Below are positions 35,201-42,213 of a stretch of 64,000 nucleotides of DNA, one piece after another. This DNA is from Bacteroides caccae (GTDB lineage Bacteria > Bacteroidota > Bacteroidia > Bacteroidales > Bacteroidaceae): contig NZ_CP022412.2 of NCBI RefSeq assembly GCF_002222615.2, positions 124,001-188,000 on the forward strand, read 5' to 3'. The first letter of the stretch is position 1, and every line of letters starts with the position of its first letter. A model generated the notes under the pieces. That model was not told the origin of the DNA. It was given only the letters and a program-made list of their open reading frames with translations, and did no database searches. Position numbers and translations under genes: made by a program.

Positions 35201-36166
35201 TTCGGATTATATTATGCCAAAACAATAATGGAAATGCACGGGGGGCTTATAAGGGCCTATAATAATACAAACAAAGGAGCTACATTCTATTTGGAGCTGC
35301 CATTGCTCAATACAAATAAAAAAGAAGAATCCGCCCATTTACAGCAAAAAGGCTCTCCTCTCCCTTCTAGCATCCAAGATACACATTTCGATTGTACCGG
35401 AAAGACTGTGCTTATTGTAGAGGACGAAAAGGAGTTAAGGGAATATCTCATAAGTTCTTTAACTGAGTTCTTTAAGAAAGTTTATGCGGCAGACAATGCA
35501 GTCTCTGCCTTAGAAATCTGTCAGAAGAAACAGCCTTCTATTATTATTAGTGACGTGATGATGCCGCAAATGGATGGTTTTGAATTATGCCGTCAGATAA
35601 AAAACAACATCCAGATAAGCCATATCCCTGTAATACTGTTAACAGCACGTTATGACCAGACAGGGATAACAACCGGATATAAATCCGGAGCTGATGCTTA
35701 CATCCCCAAACCATTTGATCTAGACTCTCTAAAGATCGTCATCGGAAATATTTTAAAAAATAGAGAGAAAATACACAATCAATACATATCTATCAACCAG
35801 TCGACTTCTCTCCAGACTTTAACAAACAGTAAAGCAGATGAGGATTTCATGACAAAAATAAATATAATTATACATGAAAACCTATCTGACGAAGAATTCT
35901 CCGTCCAGCAATTGGCAGATCTCATGACAATTAGCCGTTCTTCTTTATACAACAAGATAAAAATTATAACAGGTTTGGGAGTCAATGACTATATAAACAG
36001 ATTACGTATCGAAAAAGCGATCTCACTGCTTACCAATACAAATTTAAACATAAATGAAATAAGCAGTGAAGTGGGTTTTACTTATCCCCGATATTTTAGT
36101 TCAACATTCAAACAAATGAAAGGAATGACTCCCAAACAATTTAGAGAGGAGAATCGTATGAAATAA
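32243..36166 (+). CDS. Hybrid two-component system sensor/regulator (PUL 1)
   Basis: A 1307-residue HTCS protein. Signal peptide about 1-21, two seven-bladed-propeller-type Reg_prop sensor domains (about 25-660, with repeated LWIGT-type motifs such as KLWIGTKNGL and LWAGSVRGG), a Y_Y_Y domain (about 690-755), a transmembrane helix (about 760-780), HisKA with phospho-acceptor His810 (NHELRTPL), HATPase, receiver with Asp1104 (SDVMMPQMDG) and an AraC HTH at about 1210-1305. It senses a glycan fragment in the periplasm and activates the divergent susCD-GH16 operon. Confidence 0.95.
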   Translation: MYRLFGIFAILTLLCISSTSGHDINYQFTSISVAEGLSQSTAQSILLDKKGKLWIGTKNGLNSYTGQNLKIFKSHPNDRYSLPSNHIIHLTQDSLNDIWISTRQGMVRYDETHGNFIPFNHDIIYSSLCINGGVLFGSENRIYKYDYQKRSFKAVCINPKGATDSDITKYRVQRIIAVSPKEVLIVTRRDGIYILNYPNMQLKRFFSCPNNILQGACLASNGYIYLSFWGQGLFCYEKTGKLIKQYTSNNSGLTNNYVLDIIEKKGYLWLATDGGGINRLELRNEKFSNLYHIAGDENSLPVNSITVLYKDSNECLWAGSVRGGVFNIKESYIRTYKDCPLGYNNGLSEKSVTSFYEEANGKLWIGTDGGGINLYDPQTGNFKHFSSTYGDKVISIAPVSEKELMVSVYTKGLFLFEKNTGIYRPFVIINDSINFRQCFYGYLPRAHRVTENKIYILSKELWVYNINNKKFSPIKNENNYQLQASVIAYCDKKISLAMNGNKVFRIINKNDSIDLLFQLDEKEVISAIDYDGINKIWVGTTTGMGYYDIKEKRYFKIRSQLFNDITALRYEPSSERIWICAQNQLFSYCIKENRFIQWNRSDGFYPNEIIFTYQQRAEKNSQYLYFGGIEGLVRINTDIPEPNEPDPEIALYSIELNGQPYTSGIDTQNIKVPWEHNALALRVYIKNKDIFQRVPFRYIIKGNVDKIIESYNPILDLSNLSTGKYRIEVACMTKDGNYTTPILLTNIHITPPWYKTDWFIILCCISLIGGGIAGIFIFNIKKEAKIQKRLKEYRQYLNEKRIDFLIHINHELRTPLTLIYAPLKRLMDKSEMQGLPQHLIPQLQLLFNQAQHMREIVDMVLDWSSLEADYNKLKIQKTQLNEWVTEVIKDYMNEAKEKEICIQLQIDPNIEEVWFDKQKCQTVLSNLLMNALKFSKANSNITVSTQRLENTVRISVIDEGSGIEDSDMANLFTKFHKGNHKERGSGFGLYYAKTIMEMHGGLIRAYNNTNKGATFYLELPLLNTNKKEESAHLQQKGSPLPSSIQDTHFDCTGKTVLIVEDEKELREYLISSLTEFFKKVYAADNAVSALEICQKKQPSIIISDVMMPQMDGFELCRQIKNNIQISHIPVILLTARYDQTGITTGYKSGADAYIPKPFDLDSLKIVIGNILKNREKIHNQYISINQSTSLQTLTNSKADEDFMTKINIIIHENLSDEEFSVQQLADLMTISRSSLYNKIKIITGLGVNDYINRLRIEKAISLLTNTNLNINEISSEVGFTYPRYFSSTFKQMKGMTPKQFREENRMK

Positions 36167-36281
36167 GTAGGAAATTCCTTGGAAACATAACAAGTATGAA
36201 CGGGTGGATATAAAGATATAATTTCCTTCTTAATAAAAAATAAATGTCGGAACCGTGCAATGGGAATCATACGCAATTGCC

Positions 36282-36289
36282 TATATTTG
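36282..36289 (+). promoter_or_regulatory. -7 box upstream of the YdeI-like gene
   Basis: TATATTTG matches TAnnTTTG. A 47-codon frame opens at ATG 36319 behind it, then the YdeI-like gene at 36489. Confidence 0.5.
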
Positions 36290-36488
36290 TGCTATTGAAC
36301 AACAAATACAGGTATAATTATGGAACACAAAGCTGATAAGGACTATGTGGCTATCATTTCACTCCGGAAGTTACCTCAATACTCAAAAAGATCTATTGCC
36401 TATTTCCAAAGCAGAGGGACGGATAATAACTCTAAGAATGACCTGCTACCATGTCAATAGAAATAAAATATTTTAAAGATAGAAAAGA

Positions 36489-36707
36489 GTGGCGAAAAAG
36501 GATATAATTGCCAGATTGAAAGAAGATAAAACTGTATGGAACAATTATCAACTTTTTTCCGACACATATAAACGCATCCGAATTGCCTACATTGAAGCAG
36601 CAAGGAAACGGCCTGAAGAATTTGAAAAACGATTAAACAACTTTATCAATAAAACGAGAGAAAATAAAAGAATAACAGGATTCGGCGGGATTGAAAAATA
36701 CTATTAA
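36489..36707 (+). CDS. YdeI/OmpD-associated (bacteriocin-protection) family C-terminal domain, short
   Basis: A 72-residue protein that begins at GTG. It matches the C-terminal helical half of YdeI/OmdA-type proteins: IIARLKEDKTVWNNYQLFSDTYKRIRIAYIEAARKRPEEFEKRLNNFI. Full family members are usually 140-200 residues with an N-terminal DUF1801-like domain, so this is a short form or a remnant. A 47-codon frame in front (36319-36459) does not supply that domain in an obvious way. It is downstream of a -7 box at 36282. Function is unknown beyond the family name. Confidence 0.5.
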   Translation: MAKKDIIARLKEDKTVWNNYQLFSDTYKRIRIAYIEAARKRPEEFEKRLNNFINKTRENKRITGFGGIEKYY

Positions 36708-36801
36708 TCCCTATAAAATACCTGACTCAAAATAAAAAACAATTCCTCTTTGATACCGCCCCCTAAAATGTGCAGAAAACCGAATTGAACAAATAGGACA
36801 C

Positions 36802-37165
36802 TCACTCTATCCTTACCAAATGATAAAGTGTCCCCCGATAAGACTTTCGGGAAGGAATACTCAGCTTTTGAAGCATGCGTCCGAATTGTGCCACCTTATT
36901 GATAGCCAACCTGTCACGTGTCTTTGTCTGCAAATAGTTCAATATCTGCATGGAAGTCATCCACTTCCTTTCTTCCGCTTCCTCATCCAACGGACTAGGA
37001 TAACAATGAAATAACTGTTCCAACGGACTCAATAAGTTCGCGCAAAGTCATAATGTGTCCCGATTTTGTTTCCGTTTTCATTTTGTCGAACAATGTGCCT
37101 GCCTCACAAACACTGAGAGTTTCTTTTCCACTCTCGCTATCTTGCCTGATAAAAGTAATATTCAT
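36802..37165 (-). pseudogene. Broken VirE/DUF3874 protein gene
   Basis: Two coding pieces in different frames read as one gene. The 5' piece (37165 to about 37040, MNITFIRQDSESGKETL then LREL) is the usual start of Bacteroides VirE-type proteins. The 3' piece (37032-36802, LEQLFHCYPSPLDEEAEERKW then FGRMLQKLSIPSRKS and YHLVRIE) is the DUF3874 C-terminal domain. The large middle part with the ATPase-like core is missing and the pieces are one frame apart. It is thus a deletion remnant. Such genes are linked to mobile elements in this group. Confidence 0.6.
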
Positions 37166-37512
37166 TCTATTTTTATCTATTTTCTACAATCGGAATTTAT
37201 TGTTTTAATTCCTGTAAAGATACGCTATAAGCTTCCGGAAAGCAAGCATTTCTCCTGATTAATATCCGCATTTTATTTGTATTACACTCAGATTTGATGT
37301 ATCTTTGCTTAATAGTTACCAGAAGCTCACCAGTGTGAACAAACAAGCTATCAGTTGTAAACAAAAACGTTAACAAGTGTAAGCAATCTTATTCACAGCA
37401 GTGAGCCCCTGAGAAGCATTAAGGCTTAACAAAACAAACTCTAAGCATTAACGTATAACTACCTAAGAGAATACATAACAAGAACGGTTACTTTAAAACA
37501 AAACATGAAACT
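37166..37512. other. Promoter and iterated leader of the HU-like gene
   Basis: A 347-bp gap that holds a strong promoter and repeats rather than a gene. TTTG (37276-37279) and TATCTTTG (37300-37307) are separated by 20 bp, a good Bacteroides -33/-7 pair. The region 37332-37386 holds three spaced direct repeats of AGT(T)GTAARCAA type, then a palindrome TTAAGgCTTAA near 37418-37430. Confidence 0.55.
37276..37307 (+). promoter_or_regulatory. Promoter of the HU-like regulator gene
   Basis: TTTG at 37276-37279 (-33) and TATCTTTG at 37300-37307 (-7) with a 20-bp spacer. The leader to ATG 37513 is about 200 nt. Confidence 0.7.
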
Positions 37513-38148
37513 ATGGCAATATTATTTGACTGGTATGAAAACCCCAAGCCTTCGGACAAAGAACAAGGAGAAAAGACACTGCACCCACGTCTAAAATATA
37601 ACGGTTCGATAGGAACCGACGTATTGAGCCGACGCATTCAAGAACGTTGTTCGCTGACAGAAACGGACGTCACAGCTGTACTCGACGCCCTTTCACATAT
37701 CATGGGACAGGAATTGGCAAACGGACGGCAAGTACATCTGGACGGTATCGGTTATTTTCGCCCTTGCCTGACCAGTACGGAACCCGTAACGATAGATACC
37801 AAACGAAAGGCTACCAAAGTAAAATTGAAAGCGATCCAGTTTCGTGCCGATCAGACATTGAAAAATGAATTTGGGATACTGAAAGTAAAAAGTCTCAAAG
37901 GCGGGCTCGACTTCTCCCAACTGACGAACGAAGAAATAGACCGGAAACTGACGAAATACTTCCAAACACACCCATTCATGCGGAGATGTGACTTCCAAGA
38001 CCTCTGCAGAATGACAAGAAGCACGGCAATGCGACATATCCGGCGGCTACGTGACGAAGGAAAACTGAAAAATGAGGGTGGAGTGATGCAACCGATTTAT
38101 GTACCAGGAAACGGTTATTATACTAATAATAAACATGTTACAGATTAA
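37513..38148 (+). CDS. HU-like DNA-binding protein with C-terminal helix-turn-helix
   Basis: A 211-residue protein. Residues about 20-120 match the HU/IHF-like family of Bacteroidetes: SIGTDVLSRRIQERCSLTETDVTAVLDALSHIMGQELANGRQVHLDGIGYFRP. The C-terminal 70 residues add a winged/helix-turn-helix-like segment (DFQDLCRMTRSTAMRHIRRLRDEGKL), an addition not found in ordinary HU. It probably bends DNA and may bind its own leader. Three spaced repeats lie just downstream of the transcription start. A 16-bp hairpin (38161-38195) follows the gene. Targets are unknown. Confidence 0.85.
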   Translation: MAILFDWYENPKPSDKEQGEKTLHPRLKYNGSIGTDVLSRRIQERCSLTETDVTAVLDALSHIMGQELANGRQVHLDGIGYFRPCLTSTEPVTIDTKRKATKVKLKAIQFRADQTLKNEFGILKVKSLKGGLDFSQLTNEEIDRKLTKYFQTHPFMRRCDFQDLCRMTRSTAMRHIRRLRDEGKLKNEGGVMQPIYVPGNGYYTNNKHVTD

Positions 38149-38160
38149 ATAGTGGGAATT

Positions 38161-38195
38161 AGTAACCTGAGGGTAAAAATTACCCTCAGGTTACT
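38161..38195 (+). terminator. Terminator hairpin after the HU-like gene
   Basis: AGTAACCTGAGGGTAA (38161-38176) pairs perfectly with TTACCCTCAGGTTACT (38180-38195). It lacks a T tract. A second stem ACTCTCATAG (38204-38213) with CTATGAGAGT (38249-38258) lies just behind. Confidence 0.65.
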
Positions 38196-38276
38196 CCAAC
38201 TTAACTCTCATAGCCGCAAACAACGATGTATAAAGGGATTGAAGCTATCTATGAGAGTATGAGAGTAAAATCATCA

Positions 38277-38600
38277 CTAACATCTATTGTATGCATTTTC
38301 TTTCACCGCTATTGTTCCATACAACATGGTTGACGGACAATGCTTACATACATCCCCTAACCCCGCATTCAACATTTTCCAGCATTCGGCGTTTTCCGGC
38401 ACTTGTCCGGCTTCTTCCCCGAAAAGCTTGTTTGTAAAAATCACCTTCATCGTGTCATAATCGCTCACGAAGATATTGGCATTGATATTCCAGTACCGAT
38501 TGTGACGCCGGGCAGAATGTTGGAGTTTCCTCCAACCCACACATTGTTGCCCAATGTCACAGGAGAAGTAAAAAGATTTCCAGAACTGAAAAGAAATAAG
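38277..38600 (-). pseudogene. Remnants of a hexapeptide acetyltransferase and a PAS-like protein
   Basis: On the minus strand, about 38575-38465, a frame reads LGNNVWVGGNSNILPGVTIGTGISM, the C-terminal hexapeptide repeats of a maltose/galactoside O-acetyltransferase. In another frame, about 38460-38277, is IFVSDYDTMKVIFTNKLFG and a Cys-rich KHCP segment, which resembles a PAS domain start. Neither is complete and they do not share a frame, so this is decayed sequence. The second identification is weak. Confidence 0.35.
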
Positions 38601-38694
38601 ATTGCCCGTAAAACAATATTTTACCGGCAAACGTTTTCTTTATAGTATTTTTTTAAGTTATTTTGCGCAACAGATATCACGAAATCATCAAATT

Positions 38695-40824
38695 ATGGAT
38701 TGGATTGGCCTTGATTTAACATTCCCTATTACCGACCCTACATGGATATTTCTCCTTGTACTTCTCATTATACTGTTTGCCCCTATTTTATTGAACAAGT
38801 TGCGCATCCCGCATATCATCGGTATGATTCTGGCGGGACTGGCTGTGGGTGAACATGGATTCAACATTCTGGCACGCGACAGCAGTTTCGAATTATTCGG
38901 AAAAGTGGGACTGTATTATATCATGTTCCTGGCCGGTCTGGAAATGAACATGGGAGATTTCAAAGAGACACGGAACAAGGCGTTAGTCCTGGGGCTGCTC
39001 GCTTTTATTGTACCTATCGGAATCGGATTCGTTGCCAATGTGTCTTATCTGAAATATGGTGTAATCACATCCGTACTGCTAGCCAGTATGTATGCCTCAC
39101 ATACCCTGGTGGCTTATCCCATTGTCACCCGTTTCGGGGTGTCACGTCATCGTAGCGTAAGCATTGCGGTAGGAGGAACGGCAGTGACGGACACACTCAC
39201 ATTGTTGGTGTTGGCTGTCATAGGCGGTTTGTTCAAAGGAGAGACCGGTGGTTTCTTCTGGTTATGGCTGGTAGTAAAAGTGATTTTCCTGGGTGGACTA
39301 ATTATCTATTTCTTCCCGCGTATCGGCCGCTGGTTCTTTCACCGCTACAATGACCATGTGATGCAGTTCATTTTCGTCCTTGCCATGGTCTTTCTTGGAG
39401 CAGGACTCATGGAGTTCGTAGGAATGGAAGGAATTTTGGGGGCTTTCCTCGCAGGATTGGTACTGAACCGACTCATTCCACACGTTTCTCCGTTGATGAA
39501 TCATCTGGAGTTCGTCGGGAATGCGCTTTTCATTCCTTACTTTCTTATCGGAGTGGGAATGTTGATCAACCTGCGTGTTATCTTCGGACACGGAGATGCG
39601 CTGAAGGTGGCCGCCGTAATGATTGTAATGGCACTGACGGGCAAGTGGATTGCCTGCTGGTTCACGCAAAAGATATACAGGATGTCCGTTCTCGAACGAA
39701 ACATGATGTACGGATTGAGTAATGCACAGGCGGCAGCTACATTGGCGGCGGTATTGGTCGGATATAATATTATCCTGCCCGGCGGCGAACGTCTGTTGAA
39801 TGATGATGTACTGAATGGGACGGTTCTGCTGATCCTCGTTACTTGCGTAGTCAGTTCCCTGATAACCGAACGAGCGGCCAAGAAACTGGCCATGGATGAT
39901 TCGGAACCGGGAAAAGAGTCTTCAACGGAAACTGAAAAGATTTTGGTATCTCTTGCCAATCCAGACACCATTGAAGACATGATGAACCTTTCTTTAGTGA
40001 TACGTGATACGAAACTAAAGGACAATCTTCTGGCACTGCACGTTATCAACGACGACAGCACTTCCGATAACCTGAGAATGCGAAGTAAACGCTACTTGGA
40101 AAAAGCGGCCATGACAACAACAGCAGCCAATGTTTCGCTGAAACAGCTGACCCGCTATGACTTGAATATTGCTTCCGGCATCATCCACTCTGTGAAAGAG
40201 AATGAAGTAACGAGTATCATCACCGGGCTGCACCGCAAAGCGAATATCACTGATTCATATTTCGGAATGCTTGCCGGAAACCTGCTGAAAGGATTAAATT
40301 GCGAGATTATTATCTCTAAATTCCTGATACCGGTCAATACGATAAAGCGAATCGTTATTGCCGTCCCTCCGAAAGCGGAATATGAATCCGGCTTTCCACG
40401 TTGGTTGGAGCATTTCTGCCGAATGGGAAGCACGCTCGGATGTCGTGTGCATTTCTTTGCAAACGAACAGACAACCGCCCGCCTGCAAACGTGGATAAAG
40501 AAAAGACATAAACAGGTACTGACGGATTTCTCTCTTTTAGAGGACTGGAACGATTTACTGGTACTGACAGGGCAAGTAAGCTACGACCATCTGTTAGTCA
40601 TTATCAGCGCCCGTCCCGGAACGATTTCTTATGACAACTCGTTTGAGAAATTGCCGAGACAATTAGGAAAATATTTCTCTAATAATAGCCTGATTGTGTT
40701 ATATCCCAATCAATCGGGTGAACCACTGGACAGTTCTTTCTTCTCCAAGCTATACACCGATACTGAAACCCGACACTATGAGAAAGTGGGCAAATGGGTT
40801 TACAAATGGTTCAAAAAGAGTTGA
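38695..40824 (+). CDS. CPA2-type cation/proton antiporter with C-terminal soluble domain
   Basis: A 709-residue membrane protein. The first 400 residues have about 12-13 hydrophobic helices of the Kef/NapA-type monovalent cation:proton antiporter (for example IPHIIGMILAGLAVGEHGFNILA and GTAVTDTLTLLVLAVIGG, with the conserved D-T of TD). The C-terminal 300 residues are a universal-stress-like soluble region (KILVSLANPDTIEDMMNLSL onward) that likely regulates the pore. It exports Na+ or K+ for H+. ATG 38695 (MDWIGLDL) is chosen because the membrane domain begins right after it. It shares a terminator with the SGNH gene on the opposite strand. Confidence 0.85.
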   Translation: MDWIGLDLTFPITDPTWIFLLVLLIILFAPILLNKLRIPHIIGMILAGLAVGEHGFNILARDSSFELFGKVGLYYIMFLAGLEMNMGDFKETRNKALVLGLLAFIVPIGIGFVANVSYLKYGVITSVLLASMYASHTLVAYPIVTRFGVSRHRSVSIAVGGTAVTDTLTLLVLAVIGGLFKGETGGFFWLWLVVKVIFLGGLIIYFFPRIGRWFFHRYNDHVMQFIFVLAMVFLGAGLMEFVGMEGILGAFLAGLVLNRLIPHVSPLMNHLEFVGNALFIPYFLIGVGMLINLRVIFGHGDALKVAAVMIVMALTGKWIACWFTQKIYRMSVLERNMMYGLSNAQAAATLAAVLVGYNIILPGGERLLNDDVLNGTVLLILVTCVVSSLITERAAKKLAMDDSEPGKESSTETEKILVSLANPDTIEDMMNLSLVIRDTKLKDNLLALHVINDDSTSDNLRMRSKRYLEKAAMTTTAANVSLKQLTRYDLNIASGIIHSVKENEVTSIITGLHRKANITDSYFGMLAGNLLKGLNCEIIISKFLIPVNTIKRIVIAVPPKAEYESGFPRWLEHFCRMGSTLGCRVHFFANEQTTARLQTWIKKRHKQVLTDFSLLEDWNDLLVLTGQVSYDHLLVIISARPGTISYDNSFEKLPRQLGKYFSNNSLIVLYPNQSGEPLDSSFFSKLYTDTETRHYEKVGKWVYKWFKKS

Positions 40825-40867
40825 TAAGCGGTATATTCCGACCACAAATATATGCCATTTGAAGAAC

Positions 40868-40916
40868 AAGGCTATTATTGTAATCTAATTTATAGTTTGA
40901 CTACAATAACAGCCTT
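40868..40916. terminator. Bidirectional terminator between convergent genes
   Basis: AAGGCTATTATTGTA (40868-40882) pairs with TACAATAACAGCCTT (40902-40916) with one mismatch. It lies between the antiporter (plus) and the SGNH esterase (minus). Confidence 0.7.
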
Positions 40917-40936
40917 ATACCATCAGTCTTGCACCA

Positions 40937-42202
40937 TTAATTTTGTATAATATCACCCACTAAAAGAATATAGCCGAGATAGGTATTAAACTCATTGAAA
41001 TATTCAGTTTCCTTTATTCGCTTCGGATTCATCTTGTAGATTTCCGCCTTCTCAAAACGTCTATTGTCCGGACGAATAATAATTGTATGTTCTTCTTCAT
41101 TCAAGGACTCAAACAGACAATAATTAGTACGATTACGATCTCCGCAATATTTATCAAACCTACGGATATAGGAAGGATCATTCTGATCTATCTCTACTGT
41201 CATTCCTCCGGATGAAGGTCCGATTAAGTCAAACACCCCAACTCGAATTCCCTTAAAATGTACTTTCACAAAATCTTCCGAATCCGAGGATTCCAGAACA
41301 ACCGGCAATGCTTTTTGGTCTCCCTGAAAATTTGAAAAGGCTTTATCATCTTTCGAGAGTAGTTTCCAACCTTCGGAATGTTCAAACTCTGTTACGGGAA
41401 TCATTTTAGCTTTCTCATAATTACCCGGATACAACGGAGCTTTCAATGCATGTGCCTTTTCCTGCGCCTTGTTCATTTGTAACAGGGAGCGGCTCAGTGT
41501 CTTTGTATATATAGGATGTCCGCCATCATAAGTAGGATGTGTCCCATCATTCGTAAACACAATCTTACCACTATACTCCTTTTTTGAATCTCCTTTAAAA
41601 ACCAACTTATCCTCATTCAACAATTCCAGAACATCATCGGCAAAATTAACAGACGGAATATCATAATAGTCTGCTACTGTCTCCATATACCGCACAGAAC
41701 GGTAATTCTTTCCTGCTTTCAAGTCATCCAACATTGGTTCATTTAGCGTATAGAGAAAACATATATCCGTATGCGGATTATGATGCCAGATCTTACGCAC
41801 AATTCCTTCCATGGAATGAGCGATCACCAAGGAGTCAGTTTTGGCATCATTCACAGCAAATTCGACAAATACCAAATCCGGATGATACTGCAACACGTCC
41901 CGTTCTGTACGGAACACACCCAAATCGGATCCGGTCCCACCAATTCCGGAATTTATTGACGTAAACTGTACATTACTATATTGTTGCTTGAGCCAATCAG
42001 TAATCTGCACTCTATATCCTTGATGATTTGTTATACTTCCACCCAAAAAAACGACAGATACGGGTTCATTCTTTTGTATCTTATAATTAAAATTAGGAAG
42101 TCCTGCACGCATCTGTAACCCTGCAGAGTCTTCTGTTGTAGTACAACTCAAACAAAACCCGATAAGACAAGCTATAATTCCACTAAATAAAAATTTCTTC
42201 AT
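40937..42202 (-). CDS. SGNH/GDSL hydrolase lipoprotein (PUL 2)
   Basis: A 421-residue lipoprotein with lipobox LSC (Cys20). The SGNH blocks are visible: GGSIT with nucleophile Ser56, GGTGSD near 88-93, Asn118 in VEFAVNDAK and the D-x-x-H pair in NDGTHPT. It is therefore likely a carbohydrate esterase, perhaps removing acetyl groups, with a C-terminal beta-rich domain (about 260-415). It follows the GH3 gene by 11 bp in one operon. Two esterase-type proteins in this PUL (this and 57466) suggest an acylated glycan. Confidence 0.8.
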   Translation of the reverse strand: MKKFLFSGIIACLIGFCLSCTTTEDSAGLQMRAGLPNFNYKIQKNEPVSVVFLGGSITNHQGYRVQITDWLKQQYSNVQFTSINSGIGGTGSDLGVFRTERDVLQYHPDLVFVEFAVNDAKTDSLVIAHSMEGIVRKIWHHNPHTDICFLYTLNEPMLDDLKAGKNYRSVRYMETVADYYDIPSVNFADDVLELLNEDKLVFKGDSKKEYSGKIVFTNDGTHPTYDGGHPIYTKTLSRSLLQMNKAQEKAHALKAPLYPGNYEKAKMIPVTEFEHSEGWKLLSKDDKAFSNFQGDQKALPVVLESSDSEDFVKVHFKGIRVGVFDLIGPSSGGMTVEIDQNDPSYIRRFDKYCGDRNRTNYCLFESLNEEEHTIIIRPDNRRFEKAEIYKMNPKRIKETEYFNEFNTYLGYILLVGDIIQN

Positions 42203-42213
42203 AAGTATAATGA

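Noticed and set aside
36319..36459. A 47-codon frame behind the -7 box at 36282
   Set aside because: Too short and without a recognised domain; it may be the leader or decayed start of the YdeI-like gene, so it is not called a gene.
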